64,000 bases of DNA from Rosettibacter sp037481715 (GCA_037481715.1 JBBFLD010000004.1:62001-126000), one strand, 5' to 3'; numbered from the stretch's first letter, positions 17,912-27,296 are shown. Translations and numbers: made by a program. Notes: a model not told the origin generated them from the letters alone.

Positions 17912-20900
17912 TTATGCAATTGGAATCTTTATTAAAAATGTTGTTCCGTCTTTTGATGATTTTTCAATTTCGATGCTGCCATTAATGCTTTCGAGAAATT
18001 TTTTTGCCATGCTCAAACCTAATCCCATTCCCTGTTTTTTAGTAGTAAAGTTTTCTTCAAATACTTTTTCAAAATATTCTTCTGGTATTCCAGTTCCATC
18101 ATCCGAAATTCGTAGTTGACAATATTCTGCTTCTATTTCTGCTGTTATCAAAATATTTTTTGCATCAGCCTGCATTGAATTACGAATAAGATTAATTATA
18201 GTTCTGCTTAAATGGTCACGGTCTGCATTTACAAATATATCTCCTTCCTGAACATATTTTATTGTTAATTTTTCATCTGCAAATAAATTTATTGATTCTT
18301 CGATTACCTTTCTCAAATCAATTTTTTCAACATTTAATTTTGGCATTCGTGCAAAATTGGAAAACTCTGTAGCAATATTTTTTAATACTTCAATCTGATT
18401 GATAATTGTTGAAGTAACTTTATGGAATATATCATCAAATTTTGGTGATTTGTCTTTATATGCAGCAATTAATTGTTGTATTGACAATTTCATTGGAGTA
18501 AGAGGATTTTTAATTTCGTGAGCAACCTGTTTAGCCATTTCTCTCCATGCAGCTTCTCTTTCTATTCTTGCAAGTTCTATTTGACTTTTCTTCAACTGCT
18601 CAACCATTTTATTAAATCCATTGGCAAGTTCATAAATCTCACCGGAATATTTTCCTTTTACTTCAACATTTAAGTCTCCAATTCCAATTGAACGCATCGC
18701 CAAAGTTAATTTTCGTACAGGCAATGAAATTTGATTTGCTAAAATCGTGCTGAAAATTATCAACATAATTATCGCAAGAGAGATTATTCCAAACATGAAA
18801 ACATTAATATCTCTATCAGATGTTGAATTTCCCAAGTCATTAAATAAATCATTTAATTCAATTATGTATTCCTCACCACCAAAGGTAATTTTAAAATAAA
18901 GTGAATTATAATTTTTATTCTCAAATTCATTTTTAATAAAGGCTCTATCAAAACCTTTGTTTTGTAAATCATTATAAACTTTTGCAGGAAGAATCGAGGA
19001 GAATAATTTTGATTGATATAAATTTTCATTAGTACTGAAGTTCAAATACTTATCTCGATACACAGTGTATTTCAATCCCAAATCTTCTGATGCTTTAGAA
19101 AATAACAGAAGATTATCTTTCAAATTATTTTTTTCATAAGAATGGAAATAATTTCTTAACTGTTCGGATAATTTCAATAAACGATTATAATTAATTTCCT
19201 CATTATTAATCTCAGAGATATTCTTAAAGTAAACAGAAAAAATTATTAATGGTACAATTGCAACAATTACAAAAGCTGCTGCAATCTTTGTTCTATAACT
19301 CTGGAAAAATTTTAACAATAATTTATAATTCCACAGAGCAGTAATTAATATTGATAAAAGTATAATAACAGAATGAATAAAAAATACTTTGAAAAAATCT
19401 GATAAGCTCCAGGTATAATCTTTTTCTTCTTTTCCAACTGCCAGTATTTTGGATTTATCATCACTAAGCTTGAGCACATAAAAAAGATATTTTTCTTTAT
19501 CAAGAAAAATATTTAACCATGTTTCATTATATTTTGAAAAGTCAGCATTGATAAATTTTTTAATATCGTTTTGCGATAAAAGGATTGAACCATATTCTCT
19601 GGATATTTGCCCATCGCGAAAATAAAAAATCTTAACTCTTTCTAAATTTATTGCTGAAGATATTCCCTGCTGCTCAGCTAAAAAGTATTCTGGTATGTTT
19701 TGAAATCTCAAATTAATTTCTTCATATAATGCACCAATTTCTACAAAACCTAAAAATTTATTGTCATTTTTAATTGAAGTTATTCCTGTAATTAAATTTT
19801 TATCACTATAAATATTCGGCAGTATTTTAACTGTAATATCTTTTGTAGTGTCATAATCTTCTGAATGATTTTTAAGAAAAGAATAATCTTGTTTAAATGA
19901 TGAAAAAAACCCTTTCAATTTTTTTTCATCATCATAAAAATTAATAAATGAAGGTATCGATTCATTATGAAGAAGGCTCTTAGTCCAAATAATAAAAGCC
20001 AATGAGTAAATATTTTTATTCTGTTCATAAGCTTCAATTACATTTTCATTATTTTGAATTTCCTTTAGTGTTTGATAAATCATAAATTGGTAAATGTTCT
20101 GATTAGAGCGAGTTAAATCCTGCGCTGTAGTTTTTAATGATTCTTTTTCAATTTCAGAGTTGTAATATGTAAGCAGACTTACAGTTGCAATCGATGCACC
20201 AAATGATATGTAAATGTATTTAAGAAATTTTTTGAAGCTCTCAAATAACAATAAATATGCAAGAATAAAAAGCACGCTAATATAAACTACACGAATAGCA
20301 GGAGTGCCTTGAGGTTGTTTTTGAACTGTATCAAATATCCAGCCGAAGATTTGCAAAAGAATAAATAACAATCCAAATAATTTTAATGATAAATCTTTAC
20401 TTCCTCTGAAAGGGTTAAAAGAAAAAAGTAAAAGAAACAAAATCAAAGAAAATAAAATTGCAGATATTCCAAGAAGCAAAATATTTAAGTCCATCATAAA
20501 AGTTGGTGCATCAGGAATAAGATTAAATTCTTTGAAGTAACGAATAGTCGAATCAAATATTACACTTCGAAGTGATGCACCAAGTCCTCGCCAGACAAGC
20601 AAAATTAAAAATGAAAATATCAGCCACAAAGGAATAAACATTTTCCATGAGTTCTTACTTCTATTTGAGAGATAAAACTTGAATGCATAATTAAATCCTG
20701 TTGCAACAATAATCAGAAGTGTAATTATGGTGATTGTAAATTCAAGTGGTGAACGAACAATTCCAAATGCAAATGTAGATGAAAAATATGAAGCATTTGT
20801 TAGAGAATTTCTTAAATATGATGAGGGAAAGTTAAAAACAAATAATAATAATCTGATTGAAGCAGCTATTATTGAATATGAAAAAAATTTTGCAAGATTA

Positions 20901-21703
20901 TTTTTAAGATTTTTTATACGGGGGAATAAAATCCATATCAGATTCAAAAAAATTAGAAGCAATAAAATCAGCTGAAGTGTGTTAAAATTTTTACTCATCT
21001 CATTCAGAATAAAATCAACAGCAGGCTTTTCAAAAACTACAGTTGCAATTTTTCTCTGAGTATTAATCAAATCGTAAGAATGAAATCTTCCATCTTTTTT
21101 AATTTTTTCATAATCGTTATAAATTATTTCAACATTTGTATTTAACATTTGAGAAAGAGACGCAGACCAGTTAGAAAAATTTTCCTCTTTCCCAAGATTA
21201 TATTTTTTTTCAACAGGGATATGAACTGTAATAAAATATAATCTGTTTTGAATATTGAGTGTATCAATCAATGTTAAATAAACAAACAAATCATTATCAT
21301 AAAAGAAAGGTTTATCGATAAAACCTGTTCTCAAATATTCTGTTAGATTCAGAAATGATTTAGAATCCCAGAAAAGTAAATTTTTTTGTTCATCGTAAAT
21401 TTGTACAATAGCAGGCAAATGATTCTTGCTTGCATCTTCAATTTCATTTTTATTACTAAAAAACAAAAATCGTATTTCATTTTTAATTTCTTTTACTTCT
21501 TCAAAAATGAATTCAACTTTTTTATCAAAAGAGTTTTGAATTATTCTTTCATTTCTTTTTATCTTATTTTCAACTAGACTTTCCCAATTGTTTTTGTAAC
21601 TAATTAAATAAATGGGGAATAAGATTCCTGATAAAAGCAGCAGAAGTACTAAACAAATTAAACTAATTCCTTTTGTGCTAATTTTCTTCAGATAAATTCT
21701 CAT
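17912..21703 (-). CDS. Very large multi-pass sensor histidine kinase (NtrY-like)
   Basis: A membrane sensor kinase of 1263 residues. About twelve hydrophobic segments are visible: one near residue 12-36, a periplasmic loop, then a run of eight (about 240-500), a second sensor region, two more around 750-810, a third sensor region and one (about 975-1005) leading into HAMP (about 1005-1060). The kinase core follows, with the H-box QVAHEIKNPLTPMKL (phospho-His about 1062), the N-box NLIRNSMQAD, DDGTGIP and GMGLGLSMAK. The H-box is NtrY-like. No response regulator lies next to it, so partner and signal are unknown. Two bases separate it from the helicase gene. Confidence 0.88.
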   Translation of the reverse strand: MRIYLKKISTKGISLICLVLLLLLSGILFPIYLISYKNNWESLVENKIKRNERIIQNSFDKKVEFIFEEVKEIKNEIRFLFFSNKNEIEDASKNHLPAIVQIYDEQKNLLFWDSKSFLNLTEYLRTGFIDKPFFYDNDLFVYLTLIDTLNIQNRLYFITVHIPVEKKYNLGKEENFSNWSASLSQMLNTNVEIIYNDYEKIKKDGRFHSYDLINTQRKIATVVFEKPAVDFILNEMSKNFNTLQLILLLLIFLNLIWILFPRIKNLKNNLAKFFSYSIIAASIRLLLFVFNFPSSYLRNSLTNASYFSSTFAFGIVRSPLEFTITIITLLIIVATGFNYAFKFYLSNRSKNSWKMFIPLWLIFSFLILLVWRGLGASLRSVIFDSTIRYFKEFNLIPDAPTFMMDLNILLLGISAILFSLILFLLLFSFNPFRGSKDLSLKLFGLLFILLQIFGWIFDTVQKQPQGTPAIRVVYISVLFILAYLLLFESFKKFLKYIYISFGASIATVSLLTYYNSEIEKESLKTTAQDLTRSNQNIYQFMIYQTLKEIQNNENVIEAYEQNKNIYSLAFIIWTKSLLHNESIPSFINFYDDEKKLKGFFSSFKQDYSFLKNHSEDYDTTKDITVKILPNIYSDKNLITGITSIKNDNKFLGFVEIGALYEEINLRFQNIPEYFLAEQQGISSAINLERVKIFYFRDGQISREYGSILLSQNDIKKFINADFSKYNETWLNIFLDKEKYLFYVLKLSDDKSKILAVGKEEKDYTWSLSDFFKVFFIHSVIILLSILITALWNYKLLLKFFQSYRTKIAAAFVIVAIVPLIIFSVYFKNISEINNEEINYNRLLKLSEQLRNYFHSYEKNNLKDNLLLFSKASEDLGLKYTVYRDKYLNFSTNENLYQSKLFSSILPAKVYNDLQNKGFDRAFIKNEFENKNYNSLYFKITFGGEEYIIELNDLFNDLGNSTSDRDINVFMFGIISLAIIMLIIFSTILANQISLPVRKLTLAMRSIGIGDLNVEVKGKYSGEIYELANGFNKMVEQLKKSQIELARIEREAAWREMAKQVAHEIKNPLTPMKLSIQQLIAAYKDKSPKFDDIFHKVTSTIINQIEVLKNIATEFSNFARMPKLNVEKIDLRKVIEESINLFADEKLTIKYVQEGDIFVNADRDHLSRTIINLIRNSMQADAKNILITAEIEAEYCQLRISDDGTGIPEEYFEKVFEENFTTKKQGMGLGLSMAKKFLESINGSIEIEKSSKDGTTFLIKIPIA

Positions 21704-21710
21704 TAAAAAC

Positions 21711-22157
21711 TTAGTTAATTGTGATTTGTGAAATACGCCATTGATTATTAACCAATTGCAATGATATAAAAACTATTGCAGTTCCCCTGATTCCATTATT
21801 ATTATACTTCAATATTCCAGAAGCAAATGGATTTACAGAATCTGTTACAATATTTGTGAGCTTAAACGAAATTGGTTTGTAGATGCTTAAAAAATCTTTT
21901 ATGACATAGAATGATTGATTTGCACTAAAATATCCCGAGTTGCCGTTCTTAAGACTTATAAAATTTTTTTCTGAAAAGTAACCTGCGAATTTGTCAACAG
22001 CATTATTATTTAATCCATCTTCAATATGAATAAAAATTTTATTTACATCTGAAAGTTTAACATTCTGAGAATAATTTTCTTTTTCTGGAAGTAATATTAA
22101 CAATGTGAAAATAAGAATTATTGAATTACAAAAAACTTTTTCAATAATATTTTTCAA
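21711..22157 (-). CDS. Secreted DUF4783 protein, TTG start
   Basis: A 148-residue exported protein with an N-terminal hydrophobic segment (about 10-25) followed by a small alpha+beta domain beginning KIFIHIEDGLNNNAVDKFAG and ending NQWRISQITIN. The NTF2-like layout resembles DUF4783, a Bacteroidota-specific family of unknown function. The only usable start is a TTG at 22157: an in-frame TAA lies a few codons upstream, and AAAAGG sits about 8 bases before the TTG. It is 7 bases upstream of the histidine kinase gene and likely belongs to its transcript, so it may contribute to sensing, though this is only context. Confidence 0.65.
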   Translation of the reverse strand: MKNIIEKVFCNSIILIFTLLILLPEKENYSQNVKLSDVNKIFIHIEDGLNNNAVDKFAGYFSEKNFISLKNGNSGYFSANQSFYVIKDFLSIYKPISFKLTNIVTDSVNPFASGILKYNNNGIRGTAIVFISLQLVNNQWRISQITIN

Positions 22158-22221
22158 TTCAATACCTTTTTAATTTTTGGGAACAATAATCAACATCAAC
22201 AAAATAAATCAAAAGAAATAA

Positions 22222-22253
22222 AAAAGCATATCCCTTTTTGTGGATATGCTTTT
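22222..22253 (-). terminator. Intrinsic terminator after the fibronectin-III lipoprotein gene
   Basis: A perfect 12-bp inverted repeat (AAAAGCATATCC at 22222-22233 and GGATATGCTTTT at 22242-22253, 8-base loop) lies 24 bases after the lipoprotein stop. On the minus strand its 3' arm ends in TTTT and continues into a T-rich tract, as expected for Rho-independent termination. Confidence 0.75.
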
Positions 22254-22276
22254 GAGAAATTGAAAGCTTGTAACCT

Positions 22277-23101
22277 TTATTTATGAATAACATTATGCGG
22301 CATATTATTTCGATTAAAGTTATTTGCACTTCTTTTCAGTTCTCTATTTCCTTCAACAAGCTGATAAGCCCAATCAAAAATCATTCTTTCACCTGTTATA
22401 TTCTTTATTCTAATTTTTGCATAATGATTATCCCATGTCCAGATAACATATGTATGACCAATTATAGCTTCTGTATACTTAATATTTTCTCCTGACTTTT
22501 TTGGAACCCATCCATCAAGCGGTGCATAACTTACATCATAAATATCTCTTGTTTCGCCCATATCTTGAATATCAGTATCTTCCCAAACTGTCACATAATA
22601 CTTTCCATTATAATTTTCGAAAAAGAAATCTGCATTATCACTATTGTAAGCAACTACTTGATAATTACTGAAATCATAACCTGAGTTATTAGGAGAAATA
22701 TTGTAATCAAAAACTGCTTGATTAAAACCTTCTGGTCGTGGAGTATCATAAACAATATCTTTGCTTAGTTCACTTTCATTATTGTTGTAATCATATGCTG
22801 TTACAGCATAATAATAAGTAACACCATTTTCACAGCCGTCATCAACAAAATAATTATCGCTCGTGCTTCCAATCAAAGTATATTTTCCATTGTAAGAATA
22901 ACTATAATAAACATTGTAACCAGCAACATCTCGTTCTGGACTGCGGTCCCAATAAATGTCAACTCGTCTATCACCCGTTATAGTTCTAATATTGGTAGGA
23001 GGTGATGGCGGAGTATCATCAAATCTTTCATTAACATTAATATCACACCCAGAAAGTATTGCAGTTATAATAACAAAGAAAAATAAATTCATTGTTTTCA
23101 T
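22277..23101 (-). CDS. Fibronectin type III lipoprotein
   Basis: A 274-residue cell-envelope lipoprotein. The signal ends ILSGCDIN, with the lipobox cysteine near residue 19. Residues about 32-110 form a fibronectin III-like domain (PSPPTNIRTITGDRRVDIYW, later YYYAVTAYDYNNNESE). The C-terminal half is rich in Tyr/Asn/Asp and has no domain I recognise. The start ATG at 23101 is preceded by GGAG six bases upstream; the ATG at 23113 overlaps that site and is rejected. It stands alone between the pyr operon and a perfect terminator hairpin. Cell-surface binding or scaffolding is a guess from the fold. Confidence 0.7.
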   Translation of the reverse strand: MKTMNLFFFVIITAILSGCDINVNERFDDTPPSPPTNIRTITGDRRVDIYWDRSPERDVAGYNVYYSYSYNGKYTLIGSTSDNYFVDDGCENGVTYYYAVTAYDYNNNESELSKDIVYDTPRPEGFNQAVFDYNISPNNSGYDFSNYQVVAYNSDNADFFFENYNGKYYVTVWEDTDIQDMGETRDIYDVSYAPLDGWVPKKSGENIKYTEAIIGHTYVIWTWDNHYAKIRIKNITGERMIFDWAYQLVEGNRELKRSANNFNRNNMPHNVIHK

Positions 23102-23238
23102 TTTCTTCTCCATAAGTGTTGGAGAAAGTTACTCAATTGAAGTGCCAGAAATAAAGAAGTAAAATTTTACAAAAATAAATACAGGAATAAGAATTTGTAT
23201 TTAATCTTATACACTAATGATTATTATTTCAGAATTAA

Positions 23239-24528
23239 TTATATAGTCAGAAATTTATCCTCAAAAAACATTTTTCCTTTATTTATTACTGCAATAGATT
23301 TTCCAGTTAGTAATCTTTTATCAAAGGGCGAGTTTTTTGATTTCGATTTAAAATTAGAAATGTCAACTGTCCAGATTAAATCTTTATCAAAAATTGTAAG
23401 ATTTGCCCTTTCTCCTTCTTTTATTAATGGGATTGGTATATTTAAAATTTTTCTTGGATTAATAGAAAACTTTTCCACTAACTGCGATAAAGTAAGATGT
23501 TTTTTATGAACAAGTTCGCTTAATGCCAAGCCTAATTGTGTTTCCAATCCAACAATGCCATTTGGAGCATAAATAAATTCCATCTCTTTTTCTTCAATTG
23601 AATGTGGTGCATGGTCGCTTGCAATGGTATCAATCGTTCCATCTTTTAATCCTTCAATTATTGCATTAACATCTTCAATTGTTCGAAGGGGAGGACTCAT
23701 TTTAAAATTTGTGTCGTATGTTTTGAGAGATTCTTCTGTTAATGTAAAATGATGTGGCGTTGCTTCTGCTGTCACTTGAATGTTTTTCTTTTTTGCCTGT
23801 CGAACAAATTCAACTGCATTTTTTGAACTAATATGTGCAATATGAATTTTTGCTCCTGTAAATTCTGCCATTAAAATATCTCTAATGACTATCAAATCTT
23901 CAGCAACAGATGGAATTCCAGGCAAACCAAGAATTGTAGACATGGTTCCTTCATTCATCGATCCGCAAGCTAAAGATTCATCTTCACAATGTTCTATGAT
24001 TGGTATGTTTAACATTCTTGCGTATTCCATTGCATGTCTCAATATACCAGCAGATTTTATAGCATTCCCATCATCAGAAAATGCGACGGCACCGGCTTCA
24101 ACAAGTTCATACATTGGAGCTAAAGCTTCTCCCTTTCTTTCAAGTGTAGCTGCTCCAATTGGATAGACTTCAACAAGATGGTCTTTTGATTTTTCTTTTA
24201 TATATCTTACAACTTCAGCAGAATCTATTGCAGGATTTGTATTTGGCATACAGGCAATTTCTGTAAATCCTCCTGATGCAGCGGCATTACATCCTGTTTC
24301 AATTGTTTCTTCATCTTCTCTTCCAGGTTCTCTCAAATGAACATGCATATCAAAAAATCCAGGCACACAATATTTATTTTCAAAATCAAAAACTTGTGAT
24401 GAACTAAAATCTTCTTCTGTAAGATTTCCAATTTTTTTTATTATTCCATCTTCAATTAATAAATCATTTTTTTCATTAAGATTTTGATAAGGATTAAGAA
24501 GGATAACCTGCTTGAGTATAATTTTCAT
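23239..24528 (-). CDS. pyrC: Dihydroorotase
   Basis: Zinc amidohydrolase that cyclises carbamoyl-aspartate to dihydroorotate, step three of de novo pyrimidine synthesis. The 429 residues are typical of type I dihydroorotases. Metal-binding segments are visible: DMHVHLREPG, the EHCED region, TAEATPHHF and IASDHAPH, plus DDGNAI. The start has AGGTG upstream. It is the third gene of pyrR-pyrB-pyrC, 12 bases after pyrB, so it is under the PyrR attenuator. In some bacteria a PyrC-like protein forms a structural complex with PyrB, but the zinc ligands here look intact. Confidence 0.94.
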   Translation of the reverse strand: MKIILKQVILLNPYQNLNEKNDLLIEDGIIKKIGNLTEEDFSSSQVFDFENKYCVPGFFDMHVHLREPGREDEETIETGCNAAASGGFTEIACMPNTNPAIDSAEVVRYIKEKSKDHLVEVYPIGAATLERKGEALAPMYELVEAGAVAFSDDGNAIKSAGILRHAMEYARMLNIPIIEHCEDESLACGSMNEGTMSTILGLPGIPSVAEDLIVIRDILMAEFTGAKIHIAHISSKNAVEFVRQAKKKNIQVTAEATPHHFTLTEESLKTYDTNFKMSPPLRTIEDVNAIIEGLKDGTIDTIASDHAPHSIEEKEMEFIYAPNGIVGLETQLGLALSELVHKKHLTLSQLVEKFSINPRKILNIPIPLIKEGERANLTIFDKDLIWTVDISNFKSKSKNSPFDKRLLTGKSIAVINKGKMFFEDKFLTI

Positions 24529-24540
24529 TTTTCACCTTTT

Positions 24541-25464
24541 TTAATTTACCATTGTGCCGAGTAAATATAGAACCGCCATTCGAATGGCAACTCCATTTGT
24601 AACTTGGTCCAAAATTATTTGATAAGGTCCATCAGCAACTTCAGATGAAAGTTCCACGCCTCTATTTATTGGACCCGGATGAAGTATTACAATATTTTTA
24701 TTATTCTTTTCAATTCTTTCTGAAGTAATTCCAAAATAATTATGGTATTCTCTTGTTGATGGAATTCTTCTTCCTGCATCTCGTTCAAGTTGAATTCTGA
24801 GAACATTCAAAACATCATTATCGGCAATAGCTTTATTGATATCATGCAATACTTTTACTCCAAGAGATTCAATACCCATAGGAATCATAGTTGTTGGTCC
24901 ACATACAGAAACATTAGCTCCCATTGTTTTCAAGCCAAAGATGTTCGACATTGCTACTCTGCTGTGTGCAATGTCTCCCACAATACAAACATTTAATCCT
25001 TTCAGTGTTCCAAATTTTTCTCTAATTGAATACATATCGAGCAAAGCCTGTGTTGGATGTTCGTGCAAACCATCACCTGCATTAATGATATTTGCTTTTG
25101 TAATTCTTGTTAAGAATTGAGGCACGCCTGCAGATTGATGCCTTACTACAATCATATCAACTTTCATTGCTTCAATATTTCTCACAGTATCTTTAAATGT
25201 TTCCCCCTTTTTTGTGCTGCTTGTTGATGTTGAGAAGTTAATAGTATCAGCCGATAATCTTTTTTGAGCAAGCTCAAAAGAAATTCTTGTTCGAGTTGAA
25301 TTTTCATAAAACAGATTTACAATTGTTTTGCCTTGGAGTGTTGGAACTTTTTTAATTGGTCTTTCGAGCACTTCTCGAAATGTTGTTGCAGTGTCCAGAA
25401 TTAATTGAATATCTTCTTTTGGAACTCCATACAAACCTAACAGATGTCTGCTTGATAGTGACAT
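24541..25464 (-). CDS. pyrB: Aspartate carbamoyltransferase catalytic subunit
   Basis: PyrB condenses carbamoyl phosphate with aspartate, the committed step of pyrimidine synthesis. The 307 residues match the catalytic chain. The carbamoyl-phosphate loop STRTRISFE lies near residues 55-63, with HPTQALLD and the C-terminal PGPINRGVELS. There is no pyrI in the window, so allosteric regulation by that subunit is not expected; control more likely comes from PyrR acting on the leader. The gene starts 11 bases after pyrR. Confidence 0.96.
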   Translation of the reverse strand: MSLSSRHLLGLYGVPKEDIQLILDTATTFREVLERPIKKVPTLQGKTIVNLFYENSTRTRISFELAQKRLSADTINFSTSTSSTKKGETFKDTVRNIEAMKVDMIVVRHQSAGVPQFLTRITKANIINAGDGLHEHPTQALLDMYSIREKFGTLKGLNVCIVGDIAHSRVAMSNIFGLKTMGANVSVCGPTTMIPMGIESLGVKVLHDINKAIADNDVLNVLRIQLERDAGRRIPSTREYHNYFGITSERIEKNNKNIVILHPGPINRGVELSSEVADGPYQIILDQVTNGVAIRMAVLYLLGTMVN

Positions 25465-25475
25465 ATTTTTCTCTC

Positions 25476-26024
25476 TTAATTTTTGTTTGGAACATTAACT
25501 AAATAAATAGCATCTTCTCCATCAATTTCTTTGAGTCTAACACGAACTTCTTCATCAATTGAAGTTGGAATATTCTTCCCGACAAAGTCAGCTTTAATTG
25601 GCAGTTCACGATGACCTCTGTCAACCAGAACGCAAAGCTGAATAGTATTTGGTCTTCCTAAATCCATTAAAGCATCCAGAGCTGCACGAACTGTTCTGCC
25701 CGTATATAAAACATCATCAATAAGTATTACATCTTTTTCGTTAATATCAAAAGTAATATTAGTAACAGAAACTTCTGGTTGTTTTAATCTTGTTCTAAAA
25801 TCGTCGCGGTAAAGTGTTACATCAAGAATTCCAAAATTTGGTTCATAATTTTCAATTTCTTTAATTTTTGATTTAATTCGATTTGCAATAAATTCTCCTC
25901 GTGTTCTCATTCCGATTAATACAATATTTCTTGAGCCTTTATTTCTTTCAAGAATTTCGTGAGCAAGACGAGTTATTGTTCTGTTCAAACCTTCTTCATC
26001 AACTATTTTTGCTTTTATATCCAT
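25476..26024 (-). CDS. pyrR: Bifunctional pyr operon attenuator / uracil phosphoribosyltransferase
   Basis: PyrR binds UMP and then the nascent pyr leader RNA to promote termination; it also has weak uracil phosphoribosyltransferase activity. The 182-residue protein has family length and the PRPP motif VILIDDVLYTGRTVRAAL, together with the N-terminal IGMRTRGEF. A strong GAGGAG lies 4 bases before the ATG. A hairpin with the PyrR hexaloop CAGAGA and an intrinsic terminator lie in the leader 19-117 bases upstream, so the regulator and its RNA target agree. It is first in pyrR-pyrB-pyrC. Confidence 0.96.
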   Translation of the reverse strand: MDIKAKIVDEEGLNRTITRLAHEILERNKGSRNIVLIGMRTRGEFIANRIKSKIKEIENYEPNFGILDVTLYRDDFRTRLKQPEVSVTNITFDINEKDVILIDDVLYTGRTVRAALDALMDLGRPNTIQLCVLVDRGHRELPIKADFVGKNIPTSIDEEVRVRLKEIDGEDAIYLVNVPNKN

Positions 26025-26042
26025 TGTTCTCCTCTTGTCTAT

Positions 26043-26081
26043 ATAAAAAAAATCCTCGTTGACTTATCGTCGCCGAGGATT
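26043..26081 (-). terminator. Intrinsic terminator in the pyr leader (attenuator)
   Basis: Minus-strand AATCCTCG (26081-26074) pairs with CGAGGATT (26058-26051) around a 15-base loop, and the 3' arm runs into eight T residues. It ends only 19 bases before the pyrR ATG. It could also terminate ompA, but a PyrR-binding hairpin and a candidate promoter between ompA and this hairpin make an attenuator the better reading. Confidence 0.85.
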
Positions 26082-26109
26082 CTTTGATTAATAATTTTAT
26101 GATTAGCAT

Positions 26110-26141
26110 TCCTTTTTATCTCTCTGGATAAAATTAAAGGA
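26110..26141 (-). promoter_or_regulatory. pyrR leader: PyrR-binding RNA hairpin (anti-antiterminator)
   Basis: The minus-strand leader forms TTTATC-CAGAGA-GATAAA (hexaloop 26121-26126), with a lower stem TCCTT/AAGGA and a TAAT bulge on one side. The known PyrR binding loop has a CNGNGA hexaloop on a short stem above an asymmetric internal bulge, so hexaloop and geometry match. I could not identify a convincing antiterminator pairing by eye. Confidence 0.85.
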
Positions 26142-26153
26142 TAATTTTTAACA

Positions 26154-26184
26154 CAAACTTATAAGAATGCCTCTTTAAAGTAAA
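26154..26184 (-). promoter_or_regulatory. Candidate promoter of the pyr operon
   Basis: Minus-strand TTTACT (26184-26179), 17 bases, then TAAGTTTG (26161-26154), a perfect match to the Bacteroidota -7 box TAnnTTTG. The predicted start near 26148 would put the PyrR hairpin at the very 5' end of the transcript. It overlaps a small hairpin (CTCTTTA/TAAAGAG, 26171-26187) beyond the ompA stop. Confidence 0.5.
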
Positions 26185-26204
26185 GAGTCATTTCAATTTG
26201 AAAA

Positions 26205-27296
26205 TTACTGAATCTTAAACTCTATTCTTCTATTCATTGCTCTGCCTTCAGCAGTTTTATTATCAGCAATTGGATTTGCTTCTCCATATCCAACAGCTTT
26301 AAGTCTATTTGCACTAACACCTTTTGAAATCAAATAATTTTTTACAGCATCGGCTCTCTTTTGAGATAATTTCTTATTATATTCTTCAGAACCAATGTTA
26401 TCTGTATAACCTTGAATTTCGACATTCAAGCTTGGATTTTCAAGTAAAGTTTTTGCTGCATCAAAAAGAATTGGATAAGATTCTGGTGTAATTTTAGCGC
26501 TGTTAAATTCAAAATTAACACCAACAAGAACCCATTTTTCTGCTTTAGCTACTTCAGCCTTTACAGGCTTTTCAACAACAACTTCTTTTACAACTTCTTT
26601 TGGGATATATCTTTTAACAATCTCTTCAATTCTTTCGTAATCGACTTTTGGGGCACCTTCTGCACTTAAACCTGAATACAGCTGACAGAGTTTGGAAGGT
26701 TCGCCTTTAGAGAAGTAATAGAGTACACCAAGTTTAATATTCATATAAGAATCTTTTCCATTTATTTCGCCAATACCTAAAGCACCGTCAAATTCAGAAT
26801 TAGTAACAAGATGATAACTTGCTTCAGAAATTAATTTCAAGCATGAAGTCAGTTCCCATTCTAAACCAACACCACCATTAATTTGAGCAACTAAAGCATT
26901 ATCATCCAAAGTAGGTGTAGCTTTATTTGTAAGCATACGATAATCAAGCCCACCACCTAAAAACAAATATGGTGAAACAGATTCACAGGGAACTATATAA
27001 TATAATGCGTCCAGGTTTCCCATTAGCACATTTGTTTCAGAAGTAACAACTGGAGTTCCCCATTCACCTTCGAGATGAAGATATGAGCCTGTTAAACGAA
27101 GTCCAACATGTTCTGTAAAATTTCTTTGGAGGGATAAAAATCCACCGTAGTTCTTATCAGTTGCTGTAATGTTAACATTAACGAAACGGGGATATGTTAA
27201 TCCAGCTCCAAGGGACCAGCTATTTTTAGCAAGTTGAGCATGTAGTGTAATAGTCATAAAAAGAATTGGTATAATCATTAAAATAATTTTTTTCAT
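26205..27296 (-). CDS. OmpA-family outer membrane protein
   Basis: A 363-residue envelope protein: signal peptide (about 1-20, ending LHAQ), an N-terminal eight-strand-like beta-barrel with alternating aromatic strands (about 25-200), a Pro/Lys/Val-rich linker (about 225-250, including KEVVVEKPVKAEVAKAEK) and a C-terminal OmpA domain that binds peptidoglycan (NVEIQGYTDNIGSEEYNKKLSQ region and AEGRAMNRRIEFK). It anchors the outer membrane to the cell wall. A strong GGAGGG ribosome-binding site lies before the ATG, suggesting high expression. Confidence 0.93.
   Translation of the reverse strand: MKKIILMIIPILFMTITLHAQLAKNSWSLGAGLTYPRFVNVNITATDKNYGGFLSLQRNFTEHVGLRLTGSYLHLEGEWGTPVVTSETNVLMGNLDALYYIVPCESVSPYLFLGGGLDYRMLTNKATPTLDDNALVAQINGGVGLEWELTSCLKLISEASYHLVTNSEFDGALGIGEINGKDSYMNIKLGVLYYFSKGEPSKLCQLYSGLSAEGAPKVDYERIEEIVKRYIPKEVVKEVVVEKPVKAEVAKAEKWVLVGVNFEFNSAKITPESYPILFDAAKTLLENPSLNVEIQGYTDNIGSEEYNKKLSQKRADAVKNYLISKGVSANRLKAVGYGEANPIADNKTAEGRAMNRRIEFKIQ

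Noticed and set aside
26043..26081. Reading the pyr-leader hairpin as only the ompA terminator
   Set aside because: A candidate promoter and a PyrR-type hairpin lie between ompA and the hairpin, and it ends 19 bases from pyrR, so an attenuator explains it better; a dual role remains possible.
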